In this document: positions 25,200 to 36,943 of the stretch, piece by piece
How the letters are laid out: every line of letters starts with the position of its first letter
How positions within the stretch are numbered: the stretch's first letter is position 1
DNA from: Theobroma cacao
Lineage: Eukaryota > Streptophyta > Magnoliopsida > Malvales > Malvaceae
Length of the DNA: 64,000 bases
NCBI RefSeq assembly: GCF_000208745.1
Contig: NC_030853.1
Coordinates: 8,601,513-8,665,512 of the forward strand
Direction of reading: 5' to 3'
Notes under the pieces: model-generated
Database searches by the model: none
What the model was told of the DNA's origin: nothing
What the model saw: only the letters and a program-made list of their open reading frames with translations
Translations under genes and position numbers: made by a program

Positions 25200-25860
25200 G
25201 CAACTTTCTGTAGAGGAAAGATACTTAGTTGTATTAAGCACATTAAACTTAACTTCCTCTTCTCCAACTTTGAAGGTTAGCTTGCCATTCTTCACATCTA
25301 TGATTGCTCTTGTTTTAGCCAAAAATGGTCATCCCAAAATAAAAGAAATTTCAACATCCTTTTCCATCTCAAGCACAATGAAGTCCACCAAATGAACAAC
25401 TTCCAAACTTTAATCAAGCATCCTTTATAATCCCAATTGGGAACTTGATTGTTCTATCTATTGACTGCAAATAAACTGTAGTAGGTTTTATCTCCTCAAA
25501 TCCAAGTTTCTTGGTAATAGACAATGGTACAAGTGAAACACTAGCACCCAAATCACACAAAGCTTTAGAAAATTCAACAATACCAAATAGTACAAGGGAT
25601 AGAGAAACTCCCTAGATCCTTAAGCTTTACTAGAAGTTATTTTGGATTATAACAATGCACTCCTTAGTAAGTGTAACTTGCTCAAAATCTTTCAGTTTCC
25701 TCTTTTTGGACATGATTTCTTTAAGGAACTTTGCATAAGAAGGTATTTATGCCAAAGCATCTGCAAAAGGAATGTTAATGTGAACATGCTTGAAGACATT
25801 CAAAAACTTCTCGAATTGTTTATCCATTTTCTTTTGCTTCAATGCTAAAGGAAAAGGAAT
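25200..25860 (-). pseudogene. Athila-type linker and aspartic protease remnant
   Basis: On the minus strand the linker reads like 'FKHVHINIPFADALAQIPSYAKFL' (about 25,720-25,810), followed by 'KECIVIIQ' and then the protease active-site block ALCDLGASVSLVPLSITKKL (about 25,500-25,560), the CDLGAS form usual for this lineage. Downstream come 'TTVYLQSIDR' and 'LGPFLAKTRAIIDVKNGKLT' with a stop in place of one residue. Several in-frame stops (near 25,620 and 25,330) make it a pseudogene. Protease would process Gag-Pol in the particle. Confidence 0.8.
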
Positions 25861-26389
25861 GACATGTACATGTGGCTTAACTTATGGTGGTGTGGATACT
25901 TCCTCCCCTTGCTTAACTCTGCCAACTTGCACTTACTTGCTAGAAGTATCCTCTTCATTAACTCTATCTCCGCAATCTACCATATTCTTTCCTTTCACCT
26001 CATCAAGCTACTTAGCACTCCTTAAAGTAATTGAATTGCATTGCTCCATTCCTTCATCAACTCTAGGATTGGGTTCAAGGTCACTCGATAAAGTTTCTTG
26101 AGGCTTACTGTTGATGGCATTGGCAAGTTGATCCACTTGTGTCTCAAGATCCCTTTATGATACTACTTGACTATGAATGAGCAAATTAGTCTTTGCCATG
26201 TATTGCATGAATAATTCTTCCATGGATGGCTTTTTCTTAAGCATAAGAGCTCTAGCTTGAGGTGGAAATCTAAGAGGAAAATTTAACTTTCCTATTGATA
26301 AAGATCCCTTATTCTTGCTCCATGAAAAGTAGGGTGATTCCTTCAACGAGGATTATAGTTGTTGGAATATAGGTTGTTTTGCTGCCTAT

Positions 26390-27262
26390 TGAAGTTTCCA
26401 AAAAACTACACTGATTCAGAAGTAACTAGACAATGATCACTAGAATGAACTTTTCCACACATGTCACAAGTCACGAATGGGCTCTAAACAGCATGAACTC
26501 CCAAAGTATTGAGTTTCTTAGTTAAAGTAGCTACTTGTGCAGTTAAAGCATTAATTGCATCTAACTCATAAATACCAGCAACTCTCCTATGCATTGATAT
26601 CTCAGATGGCCATTTGTAATTATTAGAAGCCATCTCTTCTAAGAAATCATATGCCTCACTAATAGATGTTTCCATGAGTGCCCCATTTACTGCAACATCA
26701 ATAATAGTTCTAATTGGATCCAACAACCCATTATAAAAAGTCTATATCTGTAGCAATTTAGGTAACCTATGATGAGGACATCTTTCGAGTAGATCCTTGT
26801 ATCTTTCCCAAGCCTCCACAACAACTCTGAATCTAGCTGCATGAATGATGTGATGTCATTCCACATCTTTGCTGTTTTAGCTAGTGGAAAGAACATAGCT
26901 AAAAACTTCTTAACTAAATCATCCCAAGTAGTAATGGAACTAGAAGGAAGTGAATTCAACCAATTCATTACCTTGTCTCTCAATGAGAAAAGAAAGAGTC
27001 TCAGTCCAATAGCATCATCAATGACCCCATAATGCTTGAATGTATCGTAAATCCCCAGAAAATTCACAATTTGAGCATTTGGATCATCATTGGGTAGTCC
27101 TTCAAATTGCACTAAAGTTTGAATAATCTGAATGATTGCTGGCTTGATCTCAAAGTTATTAGCTTGTATGGTGTGTCTTCGGATACTAGAGTGAAGACTT
27201 TGCACAAGAGGAACAACATGTTCCCTCAAAAACTTGTTGTCTTATCTTTGTTGTTTAGCCAT
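26390..27262 (-). pseudogene. Athila-type gag pseudogene
   Basis: Gag forms the particle that packages the element's RNA. The likely Met is at 27,262 (MAKQQR, then an in-frame stop). The frame then resumes with the Athila hallmark FEIKPAIIQIIQTLVQFEGL and, further on, 'SLRDKVMNWLNSLPSSSITTW' and 'KKFLAMFFPLAKTAK'. A frame change near 26,820 moves the reading to the frame of 26,484-26,726, which carries 'EAYDFLEEMASNNYKWPSE' and 'ALTAQVATLTKKL'. A CDMCGKVHSSDHC zinc-knuckle-like motif follows near 26,440-26,480. Stops and frame change make it inactive. Assignment to Athila/Tat is from these phrases; I could not run a search. Confidence 0.85.
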
Positions 27263-27378
27263 TGTTTCGATGTGAGTTTAAGCTTGTGAATTTTCTCTCC
27301 AAGTCTTCGAAAAGTCTTTTTGATTTCTGGATAAAAAAGGACAATATATAAACTTCTCACTCTTCGCATGCAACGACT

Positions 27379-27383
27379 GAAAG
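27379..27383. repeat. Target-site duplication GAAAG (left) of the SIRE-like element
   Basis: GAAAG lies immediately before LTR start TGTTAGC and again immediately after the 3' LTR at 36,944-36,948. This proves both outer boundaries. Confidence 0.95.
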
Positions 27384-28384
27384 TGTTAGCTTTAAAATTA
27401 TTATAGTTTTGATTATGACAAAATGATCAAATTTGCTTGAACATTATTTGAGTAATCCTTGACAATTTCTTGAAATGATTTAACTCCCATACATTTGTTC
27501 TTACATAGACACAAGCTTGACTCTTGAAGGTATTGAACTATATCTATAAGCTTGTATGACTTAGGTGTATGAGTGCTTATGATTCTCATTCATTAAAGTT
27601 TGATTTAAAGATTAAAGGAAAATCTTGATGCACTCATTAAGGGGGAGTTTTGAATATCTTGTTTAATTATGAAAAAGAAAAAGGAGAGAAGGAAGACTAA
27701 GTTAAATAGAGTTTGATAGGTCTTCATGTTTAATTTATGTGTGTGATGCTTAGTTACTTATGACATTCTGCTGTGATAATTGCTGATGGTTAAGATTTGA
27801 CATTCTATTGTGATAATTTCTGATGCTTAGGATTTGGATGCTGATGACGTACTTTTGTTATGCTTTTATGTTATCTTTGTTGGGTTGTTAATGACATTTG
27901 ATTCTAGAATGGATATGGTTTGTTGATAATATGCTAATGATGGTATAAATGGTCATAATCTTATTACTTATAACTGGCAGCTCTGCAAGCTCGTAAGACA
28001 ATTCATGAATATGCTCTGTCAAATGTCTGAATCAATACTTGTTATTTTCATTAAGAAATAGATAAAAAATTAACTGACCTGCTAAGTTGGATAACAAAAT
28101 AACTTGAAAAGATCATGCATACATTAAGGGGGAGCACACACTCAAGAAGAGAAATTCCTCATCTTGTGCAGAACAAAAAGAGCTAATAGACACTGTGCTA
28201 TTAATTAAGAAATGTTTTGTCATCATCCAAAAAAAAAAAGGAAGATTGTTGGCTCCATAAGTTTTTGATGATAATAAAACATTCCCATTCATTTATGTCT
28301 AACTCTACTACTTGAGAGTGCAGGACAAAATGTAAGTCAATAATAAATTAATAACTCAAAAATGAAGATGGCTAGTTCAGAAAC

Positions 28385-28580
28385 AGAGAAGACTTAGTCA
28401 ACCAAGAAGTAAGTTAGGCGACTAAGAGCCTACTGCTAGAAATCTGGACTCCAAGACAGAAACAACTTAATCAACTAAGAAAAAAGTTAGTAGACTAAGA
28501 GCTCACTATCAAAAATTGGGATCAGATGACAAAGATAACTTAGTCGACTAAGAGCGCAGTTAGTCGACTAAGATCATTCT
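28385..28580 (+). repeat. Array of TTAGTCGACTAA palindromes in the 5' LTR
   Basis: Three imperfect modules of about 65-75 bases each carry two copies of a palindrome-derived motif: degenerate copies near 28,390, 28,412, 28,468 and 28,487, and perfect ones at 28,539-28,552 (CTTAGTCGACTAAG) and 28,560-28,571. The same array occurs in the 3' LTR and in the solo LTR at 61,741. Confidence 0.85.
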
Positions 28581-28944
28581 GCCAGAAAATTTGAATTGAG
28601 CACTAGAAGACGAAATAACGGCTAGTAATCTTCAACTGCTAGAATTGATTTTTCAAGTATTTAAAGCCTCTCCAACAATCAAAAACAATAGAGAGAAGTT
28701 ATCTATAGTGATTTTGAGCTTAGAAGATCAAAAACCTTCTCTTTACATTTGTATTTCACTCCTATCCTTTGAAAAAGTGTTTGAGCTTAGCTTTGTACAT
28801 CTTAGATTAGCTAGGTGATCAATTATACTTCATCTTTTCTTCATTTCTTGATTACTTGGAGTGTGCAAGGCACTCTAAGGGATTTATTCAAGCTTGGATT
28901 GCTTGATTGAGTGTATAGGTTATAACTTAGCCTTGAAAAGTTAG

Positions 28945-29165
28945 TTGTTAGGTTTTGGTTGATGCCTATGAAAAACCATTGTTGTAGGTTGTGGTTGAGC
29001 CTTTGAAAAACCACTTTGGGTTTTGGTTGAGCTTGTGAAAAACCATTGTGAAAGGTTGTGGTTGAGCCTTTGAAAAACCACTTTGAGTTTGGGTTGATCT
29101 CGGTAAAAACCATTGTGAAAGGTTTTTGCTAAGCTTGGTAAAAGCCATTGTAAAGCTTGGTGAAA
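28945..29165 (+). repeat. 67-bp tandem repeat near the LTR 3' end
   Basis: Alternating phrases GGTTGTGGTTGAGCC and GGTTTTGGTTGAGC, each followed by 'TTGTGAAAAACCA'-like sequence, recur. The first phrase starts at 28,987 and 29,054, 67 bases apart, with a half-period of about 33. The minus-strand ORFs at 28,841-29,357 are artefacts of this array. Confidence 0.85.
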
Positions 29166-29403
29166 GCTTGTGAATTTCACTATTCTTAGTGGATTGATTG
29201 GAAAATCCTTGGTTGAACAATTAAGGCAGTGGATGTAGGTCTTGGACTGAATCACTCTAAGTTCTGCGGTGTTATCTACTCTATTTTTGTTCTTATTTTC
29301 ATTCCTTCTTTTCAATTGCATTTGTTCCCACTTAGAGCAAATTTTTGAAAGAGCCAAATTGTGCTATTCACCCCCCCTCTAGTACATTTACTTGGGACCA
29401 ACA

Positions 29404-29419
29404 ACTAGTATCAAAGCCT
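29404..29419 (+). other. Primer binding site of the SIRE-like element
   Basis: Directly after the 5' LTR, ACTAGTATCAAAGCC resembles TTGGTATCAGAGCC (initiator tRNA-Met type) with a few changes. Confidence 0.7.
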
Positions 29420-29461
29420 ATCCCTCATTTTAAAGGCTTAACATCCTTAGGGGAGATCCAA

Positions 29462-30444
29462 ATGGCTCTAGAGAAATCTGTAGATGCTGAGGGTCAATGC
29501 ATAAATATGCCTCCTCAATTTGATGGATCAAACTATCCTTATTGGAGTACTATAATGTCCATTTATGTTAGGGCTTATGACTATGAGATAGAGGATGTAA
29601 TTATCAATGGTCCTTTCATTCCTATGATCACAAATTCAGTAAATGGCGAGAAAACTCCCAAAGATAGAAATAAGTGGACAGAAGCTGAAATGAGGAGAGC
29701 ACAAATCAACTTTAAGACTATGCACACTCTCATTTGTGCACTTGATTATAGAGAATATGATAAAGTGTTCATGTGCAAAAGTGCCAAGGAAATTTGGTAA
29801 AAATTAGAAGAGTTATATGGAGAAACAAAGATGCAAAAGGAATTGGAAGACAACTTTTGTGAGAATCAATGCTCAACAAGCAACATGGCAAATGTAGATA
29901 AGGAATCAAATGAAGATGAATCCTCAAATCAAATTGAATTATACCTCATGGCTCTTGAAGAGATAAAGGTAAGTTCTTCATCCTGTGAACTTAATTCATA
30001 TGCTTTTGATGAATTGCATGATGCTTTTAAAGACCTAGCATTTGAGTTTGAGAAAATGAATATGAAGCACAAGAAAATTATTTCCATACTCGATGTTGAA
30101 AATGAATTTTTTATGAAAGAAAATGAAAATTTGGAAAGGATTTTGATGGTTACCAAAAAAAAATTGATATTTTGGAAAAAGAAAATTTTGATGTGAAGAG
30201 AAAATTTGAAGATTTATTAAATGAGAAACAAAAGGGTTTCATGAATTCCTCATCTTCCGTAATGACTCAAGGCAATCATTGCACATTTTATAGTTATTGT
30301 TCATACACTTGTCCAATTAGAAAATGTTTACCTTATAAAATTAAACAAGTGTGGGTTCTAAAAGGAACTTACGCAACGAGACTAACTTTCAAGGATCCAA
30401 AGCAATTTGGATACCAAAGATCAAATGAAAAATGTCTCTTGTAA
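29462..30444 (+). pseudogene. Internally deleted copia (SIRE-like) gag
   Basis: The likely Met is at 29,462 (MALEKSVDAEG). Then come the DUF4219-like 'PPQFDGSNYPYWSTIMSIYV' block and the UBN2-like start 'ALDYREYDKVFMCKSAKEIW', where a stop (29,798-29,800) replaces a residue. Around 29,825-29,880 the text jumps to the acidic linker and coiled-coil region normally found after the first zinc knuckle (residues such as 'ELNSYAFDELHDAFKDLAFE'), so the rest of UBN2 and the CCHC knuckle are missing. After a frame change near 30,175 a second Cys-rich stretch (HCTFYSYCSYTCPIRKC) and 'QVWVLKGTYAT' follow, the lead-in to protease. Protease itself is absent. It is not functional as read. Confidence 0.82.
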
Positions 30445-33400
30445 GTGTGCTAGAGCATGGAGGAACAATCCTTGAAGAATGGATGCTCTCTAGTCACACA
30501 TAAAGGAAAATGGGTGATTTTTATGCTAAAATTTTTTTTAATGAGAATCTTGATTGCTTATTTATTGAATGTTTCATTCATTTGGCTTGGTTTCTAAAAT
30601 TGTTTGCTTTTCTACATTGAAAATTTGGTTACCTATTCTTGCTTGAATATTACGTGCATAATTCCTTAAGCTTTATTGATAAATCTTGGCTATGCAAATT
30701 GATTTGATATGATACATGCTATAAGTTGCAAAGAAGTATGAATCTAAAGATGGAGTATGTACTTATATTTGATCTTGAATATATCATCATCCTTATTTTG
30801 AGAAAATTATTTTATTAAGATTGCTTGATTATGGAAAACTTGTTTCTATAAAATTTCCTCATGTTTTGTGAAATTATTTTCATACTACTTCTTTGAGAAA
30901 AAATGATTTTTGAGCATAGTTTTGAAACATAAAGGTTGGATAATGTGATAAAAATATGAGCATACTTGATGACTTACACTCACACCTATTAAAGTAGCCT
31001 AAAACGAGAAAAATTGAGTTAAAAAAAAATTATCCTTGATTTCCTTGTGGCTAACATAAGTTGACCATTTGAACAATCTTGATTTACATTCTAGAACTTG
31101 CTTGAATAGTTCAAGATGGTTGACAATGAGCTTGAAAATTTTGACTACCTTAATTGGTACTTTTAAAGTAAAATGAGCTCATATGAGAAAAATGTTGCCA
31201 TTCATAAGTTTATAATGATTTATCAATTAGACAAGTTTGTTTCATGATGAAAGTACTTATTGACTTATTCTTATTGGATGTACATGCTCGCTTGTAAGAT
31301 TGAATGGTCATAAGGGCATTTTTGGTACATGATCGTGAGATATTTGCTAATGACCCTTGACATGGATATACATGATTCATTATGCTCATTACACATTTCA
31401 TAAATCATTTAAAGCATAATTGAACAAAATTGAGTGATATTGAGCTCATGATTTTTCACAAAGCATGTCTAATCTTGAATGTTTCAAGTTGAAAAGTTTG
31501 TAAAGAAAGATTAAATCTTTACCAATTGATTATCCTCTTTTATTGAAAATGGTTTATTAATTTTTTTGTTTCTAATGATAGCATGGTTGAGAAAACTTGA
31601 TTTGATATATGAATTGCATAAATCCCATTTTGCTTGATATTTCTCTCATGATTTATGAAATTGATTGAAAGGGATTTCTTCAACATGATCTTTAGTGTGA
31701 TAATTTGACATTGATGGCATTTTTCAAGCAAAAGAATAGTTTTATTTGCAATGTTTGACATCCTTGAGATTACAATGATTTCAATAATATATAACTTGAA
31801 CAAGTATACCTTATGTTGAAAATGCCATTATATCTCGTTGTTGTTGCAAATGAATGCTGGAATAACCTCAAGGACATTTTTGTCCATATGTTGAAAAATT
31901 GTTGAAAATTCTAAAGTTGATGCTTATTATGCTTAAACATTGTTTAAATGCTTGTTGAACATGTTATAAGTCATAGTCACGCTTCATGATGTAAATTGAA
32001 TATGTTTGAGCATACTAGAGACATGATTCTTCAAATGAGCATTTCAACTTTTTAGCACTTGTGAACAATGAGCAATAAAAGTCAAATTTTGAGTTCACAT
32101 GTTTTTCTTGAAGGATCTTTGATCATACATGTCCAAAATGATGTTCTAAACATGGTTGAAATAAAATTCTAAATTGTTCTCACACAAATCCATGTTTTAA
32201 GATCATTATACCTTGAAACATTGCATGTTTTGCACCTTTTTCTAGTTTTTCAATATGCAAGAATCAAGCATAATTGACTCCTTAGCATAGCTAGTTGACT
32301 TTTGTAGAACAAAATGCAAACAATGCTACTGGAATGATAAAAAATGGACCTAAGGGATATGTAGTCGACTCTTGAGTGCTCTAAAGCCAAAATGGACAAG
32401 TTTTGAGTTCCAAAATGTCTTTTTACTTTACATCTTGTCCATTACAATATTTTCTTCACTGAATTTCCTTTTCAAAGATGATTCTTGACTCTTAAAAACA
32501 TGCAACATGAAATACTCTCATGATCATTTGGTGCAAGTACATGTTCTTGAAATTGCAACATTTGTTGAAAAATGGGAAAACTTTCTTGATTGCTTAAACC
32601 TATCTATTCCCAAGCATGGCACTCATATTGATTCCATAAATTCTCATGCATTTACAACAACAAAATAGAAATATGAGAAATTGTTCATCAATACTTGAAT
32701 TTGTTAATCCGATTGGATTTTCATGTGCATATATAGAAAATATCTTCTCATGAAAATTGAAATGTTCAAATGCTAATCTAGGAACAATTCTTGAAATATA
32801 TTTTATGTTTGTGCTCAAATGATTGTTTCAAAATTGATTTCCTGATTATGCATACTTATTCGATTAGGATGAACTCATTGAACTTAATGAAAATATTCTT
32901 GGTTCATCTACTATATTGGTCAAGACACATGCTTACGTGATTTTTCATTTTGCTTGACCTTAAGGTTTAAAGTTTAAAACTTTACTTGAGCTATACATTT
33001 GAATATGAATTTAATTGTCAACTTTGATCATGGCATATATTGTGAGTTGACATAGTTGAAATTTATTTTGAATATGCATTTAAATGTTAACTATGTCTTC
33101 ATTGAGCCTTAATGTTTACATGATCTAATAATATTGTGTGCATCCAACTTTAGCTTATAGGTCACCATAAACAACTTGACATGTCAAATAAAATATGGCC
33201 TATAGCTTTAGTTAGCAATGAATGCCTGATGTGCTTTGATTAAATATCTCTTTCTTGAATCTTGATAAATGGTATTCATTGATGATTGAATGTTCACTTT
33301 GAATATATTTATGAGTTGAGTGCTTTACTTTCAATATTCTATAATAATTGATATCACTCATGAATCAAGAATTATTGAGATATTGCATGTACCTTGAACT

Positions 33401-34923
33401 TCAATGATTGCATATTTTTTCAATGGGTATATGTCTATATTGAACTCATGTTTGCACTTTGATGAACAAAATTGGAATCATGATTAAGGAAAATAGCCAT
33501 GTTATTTCTTGTAATCATGTTTGTGCTTATTTGATCATAACTTTCATACTTGATTGCATTAAATGAAAGTTCTCCTTGAATTGACAATTTCATATATAAT
33601 TTGGAGAATAAATCTGGCAATGCTTGCTTCAAAATGACTTGGATGAATGACCGCTTGAAATTAATTTGGAAGAATACTTGTTAAAAATGCTTAATGATGA
33701 TTTTTTCTTCTTCTTGAGTTGCTATTTTTTAGGGAATTTCTTGAAAATGCTTGATTAATGTTACTTGGCTTATTGATATTGAGAATAAATAATGAATGCT
33801 AGATGATGATTGATAACACTTGATGATAATTGAGAATGATGCTTGAAAACTAATGATACCTTATACATGCCTAGGAACTACTTTGCAAATACTTCTTGAA
33901 AATATGAGTATTTGATGCATGTGTTGAACATCTGTTCAATGCTCATACTTTTTTAGTTCCATGAATACTTGAGTATTAGAGAAATAAATTGAAATATCAA
34001 TTTGAATGCTCATTTATTCTAGGCTCATGATTTCTTTCCTAATATTTAATCTATTGAGGACCTCTAACAATTTGTGTTGAGTTTATGATTTCTTAAGGGG
34101 GAGTCAATCATTTTCCTTGATATCATGAGGAATTAAGATCTTCAACAACAAGGCTTAGTGAGAATTCAACATTTGGTGTTCTTCGCTACTAGTAACATCT
34201 TTCTAAACACCAAAATTGATATTTTGTCTTATATTGCTTCTCACTTAAACTTGAATGTTGAAATGCATAATTGGTATCAAGCCTTAAGTTTTCTCAATTA
34301 GTGTCTAGCTTTAAAATTAACATCAAGCTTTATAATTGTCTCTTCTCTCTTGAGCTTTAAATTGATCATATCTTTCTTAAATGTTTTGAGCCTTGAAGTT
34401 GATATGCTATAAATGCTTAGTGATATGGGAAGTCTTTACTAGTGCTTTACCGATTGATATAATGAGCTTTAAAATAATTCCATCTCTCATAATTGATATT
34501 GTGTTTTTACAAAAGGGGAGATTTTACTTATATCTATCAATTGGTATATTGAGCTTTAACACTTGGTATTAGAGTTCAAACATGGGTTATGTGCTTATTG
34601 AACATCTTTATGATCATCTTTGTTGGACTTCATAATTGTTATACGCATATTTTGCTTATAGTATATATTCAAGTGGTTAAGTGCATATATATGATAACTT
34701 TGTGACTTTATGGTTACATATTCATGGTCTTAATGCTTATATTCTTGATAGATTTTGCTAACCATTATTTCTTGAGCTTAAGGGTTTAATGCTCACTCTT
34801 TTTACTCTTTTTGATATAACAAAAAGGGGGAGAAGGTTTATAAGCAAATTTAATTTTATGCATATGTTGAGGGGGCGGTTTTAAAATCATTTCAAATGCA
34901 AATTATGCTCATAGTTTTGTCAT
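30445..34923 (+). mobile_element. Long coding-free interior of the SIRE-like element
   Basis: About 4.5 kb with no ORF above 90 codons and no pol motif on either strand. It is AT-rich and dominated by recurring words such as GCTTGAA, TTGAAAATG, CTTGATT and CATTGA on the plus strand, giving an uneven texture unlike the flanking elements. The last kilobase has purine tracts AAGGGGGAG (34,097), AAAAGGGGAG (34,513), AAAAAGGGGGAG (34,822) and GGGGGCGG (34,869). ORFs listed by translation on minus (31,210-33,632) are short and without motifs. Confidence 0.8.
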
Positions 34924-34940
34924 ATCAAAATGGGGGAGAT
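34924..34940 (+). other. Polypurine tract of the SIRE-like element
   Basis: The sequence ATCAAAATGGGGGAGAT immediately precedes 3' LTR start TGTTAGC at 34,941, the expected plus-strand priming site. Confidence 0.85.
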
Positions 34941-36943
34941 TGTTAGCTTTAAAATTATTGTAGTTTTGATTATGACAAAATGATCAAATTTGCTTGAACA
35001 TTATTTGAGTAATCCTTGACAATTTCTTGAAATGATTTAACTTGCATACATTTGTTCTTACATAGACACAAGCTTGACTCTTGAAGTTATTGAACTATAT
35101 CTATAAGGTTGTATGACTTAGGTGTATGAGTGCTTATGATTCTCATTCATTAAAGTTTGATTTAAAAATTAAAGAAAAATCTTGATGCACTCATTAAGGG
35201 AGAGTTTGGAATATCTTGTTTAATGATTAAAAAGAAAAAAGAGAGAACGAAGACTAAGTTAAATAGAGTTTGATAGGTCTTCATGTTTAATTTATGTGTG
35301 TGATGCTTAGTTACTTATGACATTCTGTTGTGATAATTGTTGATGGTTAGGATTTGGATGCTGATGACTTACTTTTGTTATGCTTTTATGTTATCTTTGT
35401 TGGCTTGTTAAAGACATTTGATTCTAGAATGGATATGGTTTGTTGATAATATGCTGATGATGGTATAAATGGTCATAATATTGATAATATCTTATTACTT
35501 ATAATTGGTAGCTCTGCAAGCTCATAAGACAATTCATGAATATGCTCTGTCAAATGTTTGAATCAATGCTTGTTATTTTCATTAAGAAATAGATAAAAAA
35601 TTAACCGACCTGCTAAGTTGGATAACAAAATAACTTGAAAAGATCATGCATACATTAAAGGGGAGCACACACTTAGGGGGAGAAATTCCTCATCTTGTGC
35701 AGAACAAAAAGAGCTAATAGTCATTGTGCTATTAATCAAGAAATGTTTTGTCATTATCGAAAAAAAAAAAGGAAGATTATTGGCTCCATAAGTTTTTGAT
35801 GATAATAAAACATTCCCATTCACTTATGTCTAACTCTACTACTTGAGTATGCAAGACAAAATGTATGTTAATAATAAATTAATAACTCAAAAATGAAGAT
35901 GGCTGGTTCAGAAATAGAGAAGACTTAGTCGACCAAGAAGTAAGTTAGTCGACTAAGAGCCTACTGCCAGAAATCTGGACTTCAAGATAGAAACAACTTA
36001 ATCGACTAAGAAGAAAGTTAGTCAACTAAGAGCTCACTGTCAAAAACTGGGATCAAAAGACAAAGACAACTTAATCGACTAAGAGCGCAGTTAGTCGACT
36101 AAGATCATTCTACCAGAAAATTTGAATTGAGCACTACAAGACAAAATAACGGCTAGAAACGGTTAGTTTCTGTCTTCAACAACCAAAATTGATTTTGCAA
36201 GTATTTAAAGCCTATCCAATAGTCAAAAACAATAGAGAGAAGTTATCCATAGTGATTTTGAGCTTAGAAGTCCAAAACCTTCTCTTTACACTTGTATTTC
36301 ACCTCATCCTTTGAAAAAGTGTTTGAGCTTAGCTTTATACATCTTAGATCAGCTAGGTGATCAGTTATACTTCATCTTTTCTTCATTTCTTGATTACTTA
36401 GAGTGTGCAAGACACTCTAAGGGATTTATTCAAGCTTGGATTACTTGATTGAGTGTATAGGTTCTAACTTTGCCGTGAAAAGTTAGTTGTTGGGTTTTGG
36501 TTGATCTTGTGAAAAACCATTGTTGTAGGTTGTGGTTGAGCCTTTGAAAAACAACTTTGGGTTTTGGTTGAGCCCGTGAAAAACCATTGTGAAAGGTTGT
36601 GGTTGAGCCTTTGAAAAACCACTTTGGGTTTTGGTTGATCTCGGTAAAAACCATTGTGAAAGGTTTTGGCAAAGCTTGGTTAAAGCCATTGTAAAGCTTG
36701 GTGAAAGCTTGTGAATTTCACTGTTCTTAGTGGATTGATTGGAAAATCCTTGGTTGAACAATCAAGGTAGTGGATGTAGGTCTTGGACCGAACCACTCTA
36801 AATTCTGCTGCGTTATCTACTCTGTTTTTGTTCTTATTTTCATTCTTTCTTTTCACTTGCATTTATTCCCACTTAGAGCTAATTTTTGAAAGAGCCAAAT
36901 TGTGCTATTCACCTCCCTCTAGCACATTAACTTGGGACCAACA
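34941..36943 (+). repeat. 3' LTR of the SIRE-like element, 2,003 bp
   Basis: It starts TGTTAGC, ends GGGACCAACA and is collinear with the 5' LTR. The internal second start is at 35,778 (TATTGGCTCC, one change from TGTTGG), preceded by a run of A and GGAAGAT. The palindrome array is at about 35,930-36,110 (perfect TTAGTCGACTAA at 36,091-36,102) and the 67-bp repeat at about 36,490-36,670. GAAAG follows at 36,944. Confidence 0.95.

Larger units (their letters stand above)
25079..27383 (-). mobile_element. Internal part (leader, gag, protease) of a minus-strand Athila-like element
   Basis: Going right to left it holds leader (27,263-27,383), gag (about 26,390-27,262), a gag-protease linker and protease (about 25,200-25,860), and stops at 25,079 just where RT would start. 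The last recognisable residues are like the conserved 'ILELKPLPSHLK' lead-in to RT of this lineage (about 25,090-25,130). The 5' end continues beyond the SIRE-like insertion at 36,944. RT, RNase H and integrase are absent or lie beyond the window. Confidence 0.8.
27384..29403 (+). repeat. 5' LTR of the SIRE-like element, 2,020 bp, composite
   Basis: It starts TGTTAGC and ends GGGACCAACA. An internal position 28,247 carries a second LTR-like start, TGTTGGCTCC, preceded by a purine tract (28,229-28,245). From there to 29,403 the sequence matches the free-standing solo LTR 61,741-62,804. The first 863 bp have no counterpart in that solo LTR and contain AAGGGGGAG tracts at about 27,638 and 28,127. 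It also contains a TTAGTCGACTAA repeat region (28,385-28,580) and a 67-bp tandem repeat (28,950-29,150). Confidence 0.95.
27384..36943 (+). mobile_element. Complete-ended, pol-less SIRE-like copia derivative, 9,560 bp
   Basis: The order is 5' LTR 27,384-29,403, PBS, damaged gag 29,462-30,444, a long non-coding interior, PPT about 34,924-34,940, and 3' LTR 34,941-36,943, with GAAAG on both sides. It has inserted into the leader of the minus-strand Athila-like element. In the first 114 LTR bases I count about 3 differences between the two LTRs, so it is younger than its neighbours. No protease, integrase, RT or RNase H is present, so it would depend on another element's enzymes. It resembles a large retrotransposon derivative (LARD) that kept part of gag. 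Confidence 0.93.

Noticed and set aside
28841..29357. Minus-strand ORFs with 'FHNGFS' and 'STTT' repeats
   Set aside because: Antisense of the 67-bp tandem repeat in the SIRE-like LTR; repeated at 36,430-36,862 for the same reason.
30445..34923. Possible decayed pol, non-coding RNA gene or host DNA inside the SIRE-like element
   Set aside because: No pol motif found in any frame by eye, no tRNA or rRNA pattern, and the outer TSD shows that it belongs to the element. It remains unexplained rather than assigned.
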